A DNA stretch of 64,000 bases from Gremmenia infestans (taxonomy: Eukaryota; Ascomycota; Leotiomycetes; Helotiales; Hamatocanthoscyphaceae). Of the stretch, positions 22,941-36,079 are shown in pieces. Each line of letters begins with the position of its first letter. Position 1 is the first letter of the stretch. The notes beneath the pieces are model-generated. The model was not told the origin of the DNA, made no database searches, and saw only the letters and a list, made by a program, of their open reading frames with translations. The translations under genes and the position numbers were made by a program. The stretch spans positions 248,001 through 312,000 of the forward strand of contig JAFEVB010000002.1 in NCBI GenBank assembly GCA_032629725.1, in the 5' to 3' direction.

Positions 22941-25795
22941 TGTAGGTGTAGGCTCTGATGGAGATATAATGACCTGTGTATGATTTATGCTGCTGCTAAC
23001 TCTATACCATATATATATAGATGAGGAGAAAGCGTTAAGTGCTTCGAGCTATGTAGGTGTACAGAGTCCGAGTAGAAGGACATCGCACCAGAACATCACT
23101 GTGTGCTAACATGCACTTGCACCCATCCTTCTATTTAAACTCCGAGAGACGTATAGTATATAGACCCGAGGGCTCGTCTCGTAAGCATTCGTCTCTCACT
23201 CCGTACATCTGAAGAGGCTTGCATGCTTTCCTTTCTTTCCTGCATTAAGTATATATATACCTGGGTACTTCTTCAACCAATTGCAAAGGACAACCACTTG
23301 ACAGAACGATATCAGGTGCATCAAACCATGTGGTATAGACATAAAAAGAAAAGAAAAGAAAGATAAAGAGAATATTCACGCCTTGTATTCTAACTTTTCC
23401 GTTCTCTTATAAGGGGGCTGGCATGAATGGTGTATGGAATGAGTGTTTTGGAAAAGCTTGACTGCAAATGTGTTATTGACAGCAATAAAAAAAAACTGTC
23501 GTTGCTTATTATTCATGGGTTTTTGTATGCGTTTTACTGAATGGTTTTGGAAATCTCATTGAGGATACTGCTTCGTTTAAGAGGTGGAATTTAGGGTTAT
23601 CATTTGATTGGAACATGGGTAATAGGTTATGGTCCATGAATGGTATGTGACCTAAAACCTGAGATAACTATAAAGAAATGATTATTTTATAGAAGGAAGG
23701 ATAGATTCTGGTCCATAGAAAGTTCGGTTTGACTCGTATGACTGTTTAGGCATTGCTCTCCTGCTAATGCGTTTATGTTTGTCAGTCTTTTTTGGATTGC
23801 GGGAGCGATATATATGGGGGATTGAACCGAGCTACTAGCTATGTATGCAAGGGGGGTTTGAGACTGAATAGTAAATTGTATTTTTTGTAAGATAATACTA
23901 GATTCGGATGCCTTGACATTATGAATCCCGCTCCGGCTTTAAAGGAAGTATAGAAGGTATGACAGTATATTTTACTTGACTACAGCTTGCTTTTGAATTG
24001 TCTTTGGAATTTGGCGCAGTTTGTTATTTGCCTACTTTGACAACTTTAATGATCCTCCTTTGAATTAAAAAACACACAGCGTGGCGGTAGCAATGTTTGT
24101 ATATTTTGCCGATGATGCAATATTATTAAAACTGATAGCTGTTACTAGAAGTAGCATATTTATACTCCATTCTCTGCAAGCTCTTGCCTTCATGTGCTAT
24201 TTGCTGACTTCCAATGCACCAACCCATCCTCTCTCGGCTTCCTCTCAAAAGCCGTCGAAGAGATCTATAAAACCATCTGCTCGCATGATATTTTCCAATT
24301 TTCCGCCTATCAATAAACCAGAAACATGTATAACATGTGCAAGTCCATGGGTCCAAGATCCTAGATCGATACCTTAAAAGACAATGTCAAAAGACCTCTA
24401 CTCTATACAAACATAGGAAATATGCATGTGATCTTTACGTTATTTTCACTTGAAGATATAGTACTGTTGAACAAAATTGACAGCAAGCTATCACTCGACA
24501 AAGACTCCCCTAGCCTTGGCCTCACCTCAACAACCACCCTACCGAAGATATGATTTCCCAGCAACTCAGAGCAAGACCACGCAAAAGCAAACAATCCAAA
24601 TACAAGTTTCTCGAAACGAACGAACTATTACCCTAGCCTGGTATGCTAATTCGAGTTCCGTCGGCGTATAAAGATCTTCTTACAGCTCTTGCAAGAGCTT
24701 TTATACCCTTTCTCCAAGCCAAAACCTTTACTAGTACTCTACTGAAAGTGTGCGTTGTTATGAATACTGTACCTTCGTACTCCATTCCATGAAACAATAT
24801 AATCAAGTCTGTGCGGGGCCTTTTCAGCCCTGTTAACTTCCTTTGGGATGATGCATAGTTTAAGGTTGGAGGTGGCTCTTATATCTATAAAGAAAATGAC
24901 TCGGTCGAGGTCCCCACAAGGGAGGAAGGGTCTGGGGGATCTGGACATCTTTGTGGAAGACGAGAACGGATTTACTGGATGGCGTTGTAGAGAAATCGTA
25001 GTATTTCAGGCAGTATCTCGAAAGCAGTAAGGGGTCTTCCTGGTGACTCTTTCTGTAACGGTCTTTGTTTTTGCTTCTGATTTGTGCTTCTCTTCTCAGT
25101 GAACATGGTTGGAGAACTAGCGTGGCTGTTTTGGACTAGCGTCGAAAGATTACGCGAGCAGGTTGTTTGTCAGCCGGCGCCTCTAAGGAAGCTTCTGCTT
25201 CATCGTTGCCTTGAGACCCCCATCTTGTCTTCGACAACCATAACCACCACCATCCACGCACATCGACAACACCTCGCCGGCATCATTTTACGACTTAGAA
25301 GAGTGTGAATATTAGCCTACATTGCACGCGATACCGCTGGGAAGTCTGGGAGGATACATAGTTGGTCTGCGGGAGAAGAAACAATCGCTGGTGGGAGGAG
25401 CTGAGCTGCTTTGTTTGTCGCTTTGTCGTGGAAGGAGTCAGCGCAAACTCAAGAACGTCGCTCATTACACTCGCAGCTTTGCTGCAATCTTGTATATCAT
25501 TTCTTTTTCTCCAGAACGTGTTTCTGTCACAAGAGTTATCTCCAGTGATTGCAATCAGAGATTTGTATTCACCCTCGTTCTCCTGAACGGAAAAAAAAGA
25601 AAAAGAATCTTGATCTTGCCACGGTCGCATTCACGAGACACTTATCCCCTCCCTTTCTTTGACTCACAAGCGCTCATCTACGAGCTCTTTATTGCTTTGG
25701 AATAGTCCTGTTGCTCTGTATCTTCATCTTGGTCTCGAGACCACATCTTCGACGAACTTCAGCACCCTCGATTTATCACCCTACCTCTTGACATC
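22941..25795. other. Spacer with no supported gene; MPE1 promoter at its end
   Basis: This 2.85-kb region is AT-rich in the middle (about 23.3-24.2 kb). Short frames have no recognisable domain. The last several hundred bases should contain the MPE1 promoter and 5' UTR. Confidence 0.5.
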
Positions 25796-27791
25796 ATGTC
25801 GTCGTCCGTGTTCTTCAAGTTCAAGTCCCAGAGAGAACCATCTAGAGTGGAGTTTGATGGTACAGGTATCTCTGTTTTTGAACTGAAGCGTGATATTATC
25901 ATCAAGAGCGGCCTAGGTGACGGAACAGAATTCGACCTCGCAATCTACAATGAAGATGGCAATGAAGGTAAGCGTCAGGTGAACATTAGCCATGGACCTA
26001 CTAACAATGATATAGAGTACGACGATGATACTACAATTATACCCCGATCGACTTCGGTCATTGCCCGTCGGTTACCACCCATCAAGCCTGGAGCAGGCCG
26101 AGCCGCAAGGTACATGTCAGGTAAAATGCCTGTCAGTATGAAGAACTCCTCTCGTAAGGAACAGTCATCCAGCAAGCCGACTGCAAAGTCTACCACTACA
26201 ACCGTACCCATCCAGATGAACAGTGCCATGACCGAAGAACAACGCATAGCAGCGATGTTCGAAACCCAAAACGAACAATGGTCTACACAACAAGAAGAGA
26301 TGGCAAAGTAAGTTTCCAGGCTATCTAAATTAAGACGGCAGACTAACATCCTATAGTCAAACCCCAGTGTTTCGACCTGGCGGTAAGAAAAATCAAGCTG
26401 CCGCAAATGTTCCAGCCCATGATCCTCCAGTCGGATATATCTGTTACAGATGTGGAGAAAAGGGACATTGGATTCAGCTCTGCCCCACGAACGACGACCC
26501 AAACTTTGATAATAAGCCTCGAGTGAAGCGTACTACGGGTATTCCAAAATCATTTTTGAAGACTGTGGAGAAGCCGGCGGCTCTCATCAATGATGGAACA
26601 ACGGATGACACAAAGCTTCCATCAGGTGTTATGGTTAATGCTGACGGAGACTTTGTTGTTGCGGAGCCAGATAAGGCGTCTTGGGAAAGGTTTCAGGCAA
26701 AGACCAAATCTTCCGCTGCGGCACAAGAGAAGGCTGCTGCTGGGAACAAGGAATTACAGGATAGAGGTCTGGAATGTTCCATCGACAAGAAAATCTTTAT
26801 AGACCCAATGAAGACGCCCTGTTGTGAGAAGACGTATTGCAATGATTGCATTACTAATGCTCTTATCGAGACCGACTTTACATGTCCCGGGTGCCAGAGC
26901 GATGGAATTCTGATTGATGATCTTAAGCCTGACGTTGAGACATCTGCAAAGATTAAGGCGTATCTCGATGAGATGACCGCCGCTAAGAGGGAAAAGGAAA
27001 GGGCCGAGAAGGCGAGATCCAAGAGCCCAAGTGTAAAGGCCGAGTCTACACCTGCAGTGGAAGAGGAAAAGAAAGCCAAATCAAAGTCACCATCACCAAA
27101 ATTACCTGTACAAGTCAAATCCCCAGCAAACTCACCATTACCAGCGAAATCAACCATCAACCCTGAAAAGGCCCCTGTAAAGGAAACTTTGGCTCCTCCT
27201 GCTGCCAAGAAGAGACCGGCAGATCAATTACTTGAGAATCCCAAAATCCCCAAAGCCCCCAAGGCAATGCAGCAACAAGAAGCACAGAAGCAAGCGATGC
27301 TGCAACAACAAGCCATGATGAATGGCATGCCCGCCTTCCCCAACATGGCCATGCCCTTCGACATGCCGCAGAACTTCTACGGCGCTGCCAACGGTGGCAT
27401 GAACCTGAATCCTATGATGAATGGCTTTGGCATGAATCCCATGATGAACCCAATGATGAACTTTGGCGGGTTTCCTAATAACAGCATGAATATGTATAAT
27501 AATGGTGGGGGAGGTGGATATGGCGGCGGCGGGAATGGGAATATGATGAATGGCGGTGGCCAGGGAAATCACATGAATGGAAATGGGAATCAGCACGCAA
27601 ACATGAACGGCAATGGCAATCGCGGTGATGTCAGTGGGGTCGGAGGCGGGTTTTCCAACCAGCAGAAGACCGTCTTTGCGGATCCGCTGCCAAATGAAGA
27701 GGATAATGCGTATTTCCGCAAACCAGTCAATCCGCATCGACATCAGGGACGGCAACGTAGAACGCGGCCGAGTGATTATCGAGAGCTATGA
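25796..27791 (+). CDS. MPE1: Mpe1/RBBP6-like mRNA cleavage and polyadenylation factor subunit
   Basis: Exons 25796-25967, 26016-26307 and 26357-27791 give 632 residues. Mpe1 is a subunit of the nuclear cleavage and polyadenylation factor. The N-terminal DWNN ubiquitin-like domain (about 1-75) begins SSVFFKFKSQREPSRVEFDG and contains VIARRLPP. A CCHC zinc knuckle follows at 184-197 (CYRCGEKGHWIQLC). A RING/U-box-type domain lies at about 295-334 (CSIDKKIFIDPMKTPCCEKT, YCNDCI, CPGC). The tail is basic then Met/Asn/Gly-rich, with repeated MNPMMN-like motifs. This order is diagnostic of the family. Introns are 48 and 49 nt; the first is a multiple of three without a stop, so retention would insert 16 residues into DWNN. 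The gene is intact. Confidence 0.95.
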
Positions 27792-30700
27792 GCTGGGTCT
27801 GCCGACCTGCTTACTCCGTATGGATCTCTTCATTCTTCATTCGCGGCTTTCATTCCTTTACGATACGCCTCTTCTCTACGACATCATGAACAATTAGAGT
27901 ACAGTACATTACATTGTACATGGGCATTTGACAACTACACATCAATGAACAAAACAACACAACACATCACAGTACAGCATTGCAAGGCGTTAGGGAGTAG
28001 GTGGTTATCAGTGCATCAATCAATCAATCATGGCATTGTATTGACAGCATTGCATGGCACGGCACGGCACTACATTAAATGCATTTTCAGCGTGGTATGG
28101 GTGGGTGGGTTCTGCCAGCCACAGACAGGTATGGCGGGCATATTTTGGGTTGCTTGCTTGCTTGCTTGGTTGGTCCTTTTCTAGATGTATGCATACGGAC
28201 AAAATCCAGATGGATAGAAATACAAAAATACATTTGACATCTACACATCACTCTCTTATTCGCTCGTGACTTTTGTGTTACATTGCATTACCTCTCTTCA
28301 GGGACAGGACAGGACAGGTAGCAATGATTAATTCCCGGGATTGTTAACTTGGTTATAAGCTGTCGACTAAGAGGGGTTTGATGGGAAATTTTGTTACTTT
28401 TCTTATTTATTTAACATTGTGATCTGATGTGATGTGATGCCTAACCCCTTTCTTGGACCGCTCTGCTTGCTGCTGCAGCAGCAGCCTTACCTTGTTATGT
28501 CGTATTGTGTCGTGTTATTAGTACAGTATTCTCCCAACAAACGCAGGGCAGTGCAGTGCGGTGCTGTTTATCTGAACAACACATCGTCCTTCCTTCCCCT
28601 TCCCTTCATTTCATACCAAATAAACACATAACCATGACTCTTAATTCAAATATCTCCGGCATCCATGGCAGTGATGAAACCCTCAGCTTGTTATCTCCTA
28701 TCTGGGATAATCTTTCCATAGACAGATAGAGGGAGAGGGGCGGGAGGGTCGCACGACCTGTCTATATATGAGTGGAATGGTTCGTTACACTTGGGCTGGG
28801 GCTTTCTTTCATGTGCACGGCATGTATGTACTGTAGAGTGAGTGCCTGCTTTATCTACGAAGGATGTTGTACTTGTATAACCGTGGGGGTTTGAGTTGGC
28901 AGATGGGATCAAAGGGGGTGGGGGAAATTCAATGTGAGGAATTCGAAGACCGTTGACACGACAGGTATGTATATCGGGTGTATGATTCGAGATAGATTGG
29001 AAGTAAGTAGAGTGGGATGAATCGAAAACAAGTGAGTGCTACTACTGTAAGTGCATGCTTGTGCTTATGCTTATTTGAAAAGCCGCTTTGAAGCGCAGCA
29101 TAGAGAATGATTAATGTAGTATTAATTCGTTGCAGATATCAAACAAAAGAGAACCAGAGATGGATATTCAGCTTTTCGTTTCATAGATGTCTAGCTACAT
29201 TCTTAAAAAAGCTTTCTATCATTTTCCTTCCTTCCGATACATATCTATATATATATATATACACACTCGTATATCTATCCCCCTTCGGCTGAATACCGAT
29301 ACCGACACGGAATTCCCGGACGTTGTAAGCTGACTCAGATTGACGAAATGCCACGAGTACGTCCCGTCTCTTGCCTTATCTGTGGGGTTATAAATACCCT
29401 CAGCTGGGAAAAATCCGGGGTACTTGTACGGTACGGTTAGATTTGAAGTACCTTATCTCTATGCATGCAGACAAGCAGGTACTTCATAGTACTTCTAGAT
29501 TGTTAGGAGTGCTGCATAAATTTAGTACCGGTACATCGATGTGATACTGTATTATCGTGATCGCCCAAACCAGAACCCCGGTATTTGGTATGATAAGTAG
29601 AGAGAAGAGGGCAGGGTCGAGAGAACGGAAACGTCGGGATAAGGCGATTCGATGCCTAAGGACTTTTAAGAGTGTTCGATCCCAACAAAAAGTACCTCGG
29701 TAATCAGGCTTTCGTTTGTGGAAGACCTCTTTAGGTATGTACCTTACCATCATCTCCTATGCAACATTTTATTTATGCCATACTTAAACATATGTTTACC
29801 GAAGTTCCTACTCCTACTCCTGATCCATTTGATGAGCCTCGCCTCTATTATACTTTACCTTACCTTGCAAAAAGAGGGGATTAGTTCTGATATAATATTT
29901 TTGTAAGCGATCTAGGAACATGACATATAATTATATTTGGTAATCGGGCTTGGACAGAACGAACAGCTCATTTCATCTCATCTCGGGTCGGATGCGCGGA
30001 AGGAAAGGCCCGTTCCTGTTTTAAAATTTCTGAGATGAGGTAAGACATGATCAGATTGCAAACAGAACATGATACCGTAGCCTTTCCTTATTCGGTATTT
30101 TCAGTCAAATGAGAGGCTACACGGTTCGTCAGGCATCTGAGGCATGACTGAGGATCCAAAATTGTCGTTTGCGAGGTAATGCAGGAAGAAATTCGGGAAT
30201 TCAGAAGGTAGGAAGCACTGCAAACGCAACGTAGCCTTCAATACGAGGTAGATTGGATCGAGTTACACGACAAGAGTAAAGGAGGAGGGAAGTGTCTTCA
30301 GACTGCTACGCTTTCCGTCTCCACGCTACACCCCCACGAAATCATCCATCCTCACCCACATTCCACTCTTCCCCATGCCCCAGTAGTGCCCCCCACTCAC
30401 TCCCATGCTCCCATGCTCCCATGCTCCCATGCTCCGCTCTCATGCCTATGCCCCAACAATCCCCATCCCGATTCTAGCCCCATATCTCATTTCCTATTCC
30501 GGTCCAAACCGACCCAGCGCCCGCCCAGCCCCTTGTCCATCCATCCCACTCACCCACACACACTCGTGGACAACCACCTTCCTACCGTATACCGGTATTT
30601 GTGATCGTATGGTACTGTAGCCTACCGACATCTTCACCGCTTGATCAGATCATTCTGACCAAGATGTACGTGGTCTTTAAAAATCCCCGGACCTTATAGT

Positions 30701-31961
30701 ACGGTAATCGAGACCTACGAGCACTCCGTAGCAATGCAGCTAAGCATGAGGACACTGTGGATGTTAATTTGGCTTGGGTGATGTGGCAGATTTTGGGACC
30801 ACCACCAGGGGTACGGTACAGTAGAGTACCCCATACGGAAACAGAGCCAGATGTCCCAAGCAAGCCGGCACCAGCCCACAATCCCGGTTCATGTTAATAT
30901 AAATAGCGTGAGGTGAGAGAAGCCGATGTTCTGTTCAAACTTGTACCCCACGAAATGGAAAATAATATAAATGAAAGCAGCCAAGACAGGACGTTTTATT
31001 CCAAGGTAAGGCAAGGCTGAACTGCATTATTGGGCCTCGTTACTATGTCAGGATCAGATCACTATTTTATTCTGGTATGATCATCAACATCTGATTTCCG
31101 ATTTCCAGTACCTCGGAAGGTTTGGCTTGACTTGCCCCTTCCAGCTACGCACGCTACGTTGAGTTTCCTATTTCTTTCTTCTTCCGGCACAGAATAAACA
31201 GGGCACGCAAGTTCGGATTCCGGGGGAGTCGGGTACATCCATTTAAGTTAAAGCGTGGAGTACTGGGTATCGGTAAGGAACATTCCTAGCAGCGACTGGG
31301 GTAGGTGGTTACTGTAGAGTGACGGACGAGGCTGCCCGGAGGGATGAGCTGTCTTACTTTTCCGATTTCATTATTTTCTGGGGCTGTCTCTTCTGTTCTA
31401 GGAGTAAGGGATGAGATGTCGTGGCATGGGGGAGTTAGCTTCCCCGGAATGATAAAAGAATGGGCTTGCCCATCTCTTTTGCTTTTTCCTGGAAATCGTT
31501 TTCTTGGTCTTCATTGCCGTACCAAATCTACTTTTTTCTGAATACAAGATACGTACTTTTGTACTCGCTGTCTGCCTCACCTCATATCACCTCAGCTCAA
31601 CTTAACCGTACCTCTTGACTTTATCGAAAAGGACCGTGGTCATCCAGGCTATAACTACTCGTCGTTGTCAACTACCAGCTGCTGCTAGTAAGTATCCCGT
31701 CCCTAATATTTCAGCTCGTGTCTGCAATATTATCTTATATCGTATTCCATCTAACACAGCAACCCAGCTCAAAGTCAGACTCAATAAGCCCCATATCCGT
31801 CATAGAACCAATCCCATCCATCCTACCTCGGCCCCTGCAATCGAAACAAAATCAATCTCTCTCCACCCGAAGTGACTTTCTCCCAGAAAGTCAACTCTCT
31901 CCTCTCCTCATCTCATCACTCACACCACCAAAAAACCCCTACCTTATTCACAACCGACAAA
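27792..31961. other. Long gene-poor region
   Basis: In 4.2 kb I can support no gene. Low-complexity tracts occur: GCTTGCTTGCTTGCTTG near 28150, a TA-dinucleotide run near 29250, and a four-unit CCCATGCT repeat at 30402-30435. The region shows no long inverted repeat and no transposase-like frame. It probably contains long UTRs, promoters or non-coding transcripts. Confidence 0.45.
30402..30435. repeat. Short tandem repeat, unit CCCATGCT
   Basis: Four consecutive copies of an 8-base unit lie in otherwise C-rich sequence. It is a simple minisatellite-like tract with no associated gene. Confidence 0.8.
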
Positions 31962-32234
31962 ATGCCATCACAAACCCAAACCAAAACCCCCATCGCCCTC
32001 CCCATCCCACGCCGCCGCTCCCCCTTACTCAACAACCCATCCCTAGGCCAAGATCTCGACCTCTCCCTCTGCCTCTTAAACACTCACACGAAAGCGAAGA
32101 ACCAGGGCTCGTATAACACGTTTAGCAGCCGGGATATGGATGTCGAGGTGGATGAATATTCGCCGCCTGCGGCGCCGCCGCCAAGTCCGGTTAACTTTCC
32201 CGGTGACAGTTGGAGTACTGCTTTGAGGAGGTAG
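31962..32234 (+). CDS. Small Pro-rich protein, unrecognised
   Basis: A 90-residue frame beginning MPSQTQTKTPIALPIPRRRS and ending WSTALRR. It has a good fungal start context (CGACAAAATGCC) and is preceded by the pyrimidine-rich, CACA-containing leader usual for fungal genes. Features are an N-terminal basic PIPRRRSPLL stretch, an amphipathic DLDLSLCLLNTHTK segment and a Pro-rich EYSPPAAPPPSP tail. There is no signal peptide or membrane helix. The composition is plausible for a small conserved fungal protein, but I recognise no family. An in-frame ATG at 31872 would add 30 less coding-like residues. Confidence 0.45.
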   Translation: MPSQTQTKTPIALPIPRRRSPLLNNPSLGQDLDLSLCLLNTHTKAKNQGSYNTFSSRDMDVEVDEYSPPAAPPPSPVNFPGDSWSTALRR

Positions 32235-34056
32235 ATTGTGCGTGCGAGGGATGTCTGTATATATGTATAAAGGGAAGGAAGGGATGGTGCAACTATTGAG
32301 TAGGATGGGCACGTGATTGATTGATGGCTGGATTCCATGGAAGAGAGATAGTCGATGTGGACTGGTATAACGAATCTTCTTTTCGCAGCGCTGGATTTGC
32401 TTAATTTATATACTCTGTTGTTACTGTTGGCGTGTATTGCATCGTATCATTGGGTTTATGTTTGGTGGACATACATATATGGAAGTCGACTAGTCGCTCA
32501 CGCACGGGTCATGGATGGGAGTTTAAAAAGAGTCGGCATATATTGTGTTTGTTTTGTTCTCTTGAGGTACCTTAATTTTTATCGAGGAATAATGGGTGGG
32601 GTGGGGTTGGGGGATGATCAGTTGAGGCTGGAGCTAGATGTTCAAGATGCGAGCAATTATTTTGTATTACCTATACAATTGGACGCATGTTTGGTATTTC
32701 AGAATTGTATATGTCAATATGAGGATCTTTGCGCGATTGAATTGCACTATGAATGAAGGTTGAATTCCTGACATCTACTCTTCATATGCTAGGTACTTGC
32801 AAGTATCGAGCAGGTCCTTTGACCAGAGATTAATCCTCATATGCATATTGCTCCGTCTTCCCGGGGCTCCTCCCAACCTAGGGGAAGTACATAGAAGATA
32901 CACAAATCCCGAACGCAACGAGTGTGTCTGGACAGTGTATCCGGAAGCTGACATGGTTCGATGTATGTATGTAAGTTCCATACAAGCAAGTATGCTTGCT
33001 GAGTGAGAAGTAAATCACCCCAAAAAGCGAGCAAATATGTCGCATCCAACTAAACTATAGTTATACTAAGTCTCAGCAAAGTAAAATAAAGCAGTGAATT
33101 CACCCATCCTTTAATCACCGCTGGGCTGCGCTGGAATAGTGTATCAACCACTGCATATACCCATGAGTGAACCGCGGCAAGACTCGCAAGAGTATAAATA
33201 TCCGACTCTCTGTTGACATCAAGTTCATACCAATGAATGACAGGGCCGAGGACAACACATGGCTGAGACAAACTTAGCCAGAGCAATAAAGGGAGTACGT
33301 GTCAAGCAGACAGAAGAATACAATATAAGGTAATGTTACAGTAAATGACATCAAGTACTGTGATTCTATTGAATCAAAGCAAAATATCATCGGAACCTAG
33401 CTAGGATGTGACAGCGAAGAGGTTATTGACAGCAAAAGATCTCGAAACACCGCCTACTTCGAGTGAATCTTCCCGCCCACAAGAATTGCATGAGAACAGA
33501 TTGCATACGATCCAAGTTCTAATAGTGTACTAAGGACATACAGAGGGTATTTCACACAAGGTTGAACACTGGATAACGAAGTTGTTTTGCGGATTTTGAC
33601 TTCTTCAATGATATCTGGATCATTGGATAATTGACGAGGGGTTGCTTAGCTTGTCAATATCGGGATGCGATTTATATGGCATTGATAAGAGTCTGATGCA
33701 ACAGCCTTGGGTAAAATCAAGAATGCGATGGTGGCTCTTAGGCATGATCTAAAGACTTGATACTAGACAGTAGCAAATCATGTTTTCGAGATAAGGGAGC
33801 TTGACAACTTGTCTAAAGGGGAGAGATGATTATATTATTAAGTTGGGTTCCAAAAGATAATTAAGGGTATATATGCCTGCCAAAATGCCCAAACCGGAAT
33901 TCCAAGAAAAGCACAAAGGGGGAATATCATCTAAAATAAAAAACGCCAACATGCATCTGCAACCTGTACACCAATTACCTTGTGATTCATAAAATGCAAT
34001 ACCGTAATTTCAGTTCTCCCACTGTATCCATTGAAGCCCATTACTGAAAGTTCCCA
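32235..34056. other. Spacer with no supported gene
   Basis: The stretch is AT-rich. A 133-residue hydrophobic frame at 32355-32756 probably reflects T-rich 3' flanking sequence. The last part is the 3' flank of the Yippee-type gene. Confidence 0.45.
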
Positions 34057-35058
34057 TCACCGCTCACTCTTCCTCCACCCCGCAATCCCCCCACCAAACC
34101 TCCGATTCCTCCTCTTCCGCACAACCTCCGCGTCCCAAACCCCCGCAAAAAGATCCTCACACTCATCTTCATCCTCACTATCAAACACTACGACTCCATC
34201 CCCTATTCCATTCCCCTCTTCCTCTCCATACCCATCCTGTTCTCCATTATCTTTATCTTGGGACCACGAAATATCCTCCCAACAAACGCTAGGCACAACA
34301 CGCTTCATCTCCAGGATAAATTTCCCAATCTTATATCGCTGGGATGGCTCCCGCGCATCCACGTATTTCCAACCGAGGATCGTGTTGCATATCCTGCAGC
34401 TTACATCTGCGACTACGTGGGCGCCTGTTAGGAGATCTCTGTTGACAGCCCGTCCCATATTTGTATTTATTAAATCTGTTGGCGGTAATGGTGGAGGGAG
34501 AGGTTTGCCATTGTTCTTTGAGGACAAGGAGGTGGAGGGAACATGGTGTAGTGGTGAGGAAGGAGGAGGGGCGACGAGATATGCACGCCCGTGACGGCCG
34601 GTGAAGCCTTTACTAACGATTTGGGATGTGAAAGCTAAGTCTGTGGAGCATTTGAGGCATTTCAGCGTATCGGGAGCTGCTTTCCGTAAACGTGTTTCGA
34701 TTCCGGCTTCTTCGCTCTCGGGGATGCCTTGGAGAGCGTGGTGGAGGTTCGAGTGTGCGGTGAGGGGAGAGGCGGAGGTTGGTGATGAGGATGGGGTTGA
34801 GAAGGAAGATCGGGGTGAGGAGGTTAGGGAGGGCACGGATGTTTCGGAGGTGCTGGAGTTGGATGTGGTTGAAGACTTTCGGCGCGTGAAGGGGAAGGAG
34901 AAAGCGGGGAGGAGGTAGGTTGGGAAAGGAGGTTGGTGAGGCGTCATTTGTTCGGTGAAGTTGTCGGGTTGTGTGGAAGAAGCTGAAGCTTGAAACATGT
35001 CAGCCCAAGGGATACAAGTAGAAACATAAGTGAAGAGGGGCAGATGGCTAGCATACAA
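34057..35058 (-). CDS. Yippee/Mis18-type zinc-binding protein
   Basis: The frame gives 333 residues. The Yippee domain is seen as LKCLKCSTDLAFTSQIVSKG, with FTGRHGRAYLV, then after a Pro-rich loop GAHVVADVSCRICNTILGWK, YVDAREPSQRYKIGKFILEM. The two CxxC pairs bind one zinc, and GWKYV...YKIGKFILE is the family hallmark. A Ser/Pro-rich linker interrupts the domain between HGRAYLV and GAHVV. The N-terminal 100 residues are Ser/Thr-rich (SSTTSNSSTSETSVPSL) and the C-terminus is acidic then basic. Yippee proteins are small nuclear or cytosolic zinc proteins of uncertain role, related to Mis18 and the cereblon CULT fold. The start is uncertain: Met at 35058, 34995 or 34947 (MTPHQPPFPTYLL) are all in frame, and the last gives the most protein-like start. 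Confidence 0.85.
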   Translation of the reverse strand: MYASHLPLFTYVSTCIPWADMFQASASSTQPDNFTEQMTPHQPPFPTYLLPAFSFPFTRRKSSTTSNSSTSETSVPSLTSSPRSSFSTPSSSPTSASPLTAHSNLHHALQGIPESEEAGIETRLRKAAPDTLKCLKCSTDLAFTSQIVSKGFTGRHGRAYLVAPPPSSPLHHVPSTSLSSKNNGKPLPPPLPPTDLINTNMGRAVNRDLLTGAHVVADVSCRICNTILGWKYVDAREPSQRYKIGKFILEMKRVVPSVCWEDISWSQDKDNGEQDGYGEEEGNGIGDGVVVFDSEDEDECEDLFAGVWDAEVVRKRRNRRFGGGIAGWRKSER

Positions 35059-36079
35059 TAATCACCTCGTATGACGATTCGATCTGGATCATCCGTTCAC
35101 CGGCTTGTGAAGTTTCGGCTTATGATGTTTCTCGAGGGAAGTGGGGAAGAGGGGAAGAGAAGGCCAATATGCCTTTTGAAAGAAGGCGTCTCATGTATAT
35201 GTAATGGCAAAGTACTATACTCCGATTTATTACTGTAGTAGTCATGTAGATGTGGAGTAAGTATGTGCTGGCTCGTTGTTAATCAGACGGTGATCATCTC
35301 CGAGCCTTGCTCGATCCCCTCATTTGATAACAGATTCGATAAGAGCATCCCTGCAACTTTTATTTTTGATGCATTTGCGGATATAACTTCATCTATTCCC
35401 GATAATCAGCTATCCCTCTGGTTTGTATATTTATTTTCTATATTTAGTCCTTTTTATATCTATTCATCTTGAGTTTACACACCTCCAAGAAGCCCGATTC
35501 AGCTCCGCGCTTGACTCATGGATCATGTGCACCATTTATGAGGCAAGTCCCCGAGAACAGTCTTAAATAGCAACCCCGCACTTTTGCGAAATTAGCAGGA
35601 GTTGAGAGTACGAATAAAACATTCTTGTCAGACTATAATGCATAGTTATATTATAAGAATAACGATATTACTTACCGACCTTATGGAGTAGTAAATACTC
35701 AGCTGCTTGAATTATTTTTATAGTAGCGATAAACCGAGGCCAATTGCACATAATAATCATCCAATCATAACGTCGTTCGTTCAATTTCTTCAGAACGTGC
35801 TGAGCTGTGATTGGTCATTAAGGCCACGTGACGCTTACGAGCGGGGCTTTGAACAATCTTCGGGTTCCACCAGTTCCTTCAAAGAATCGCTCCTCTCTTT
35901 CATCTTGACCGCTGTTCACTCTACCACCAACAAACACAAACGCAACTCCTCCAACACAAGCATCAAAAGCTTCATCTGCTCCCCAATCAATCAATCCAGC
36001 CAATCTCACTACGATTTTCAGTCTCACACACAATCCACAAATCAATTCCCCGACGCAATCGTTGCAATAATCCTACAAT
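35059..36079. promoter_or_regulatory. Divergent upstream region of Yippee-type gene and antizyme
   Basis: About 1 kb between divergent starts. Close to the antizyme it holds an inverted CCAAT box (ATTGG, 35810-35814) followed 10 bases later by a CACGTG E-box (35825-35830), and then a pyrimidine-rich leader up to the ATG at 36080. The CCAAT plus E-box pair is a plausible core promoter. Confidence 0.5.

Noticed and set aside
29641..29700. GTGTTCGATCCCA resembling a tRNA T-loop
   Set aside because: No acceptor stem, D-loop or anticodon arm can be built around it.
32355..32756. 133-residue hydrophobic frame after the small Pro-rich gene
   Set aside because: It lies in T-rich 3' flanking sequence, its hydrophobicity follows from base composition, and it has no motif or convincing start context.
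34031..34594. 187-residue plus-strand frame over the Yippee gene
   Set aside because: It is a shadow of the minus-strand gene, whose zinc motifs are unmistakable.
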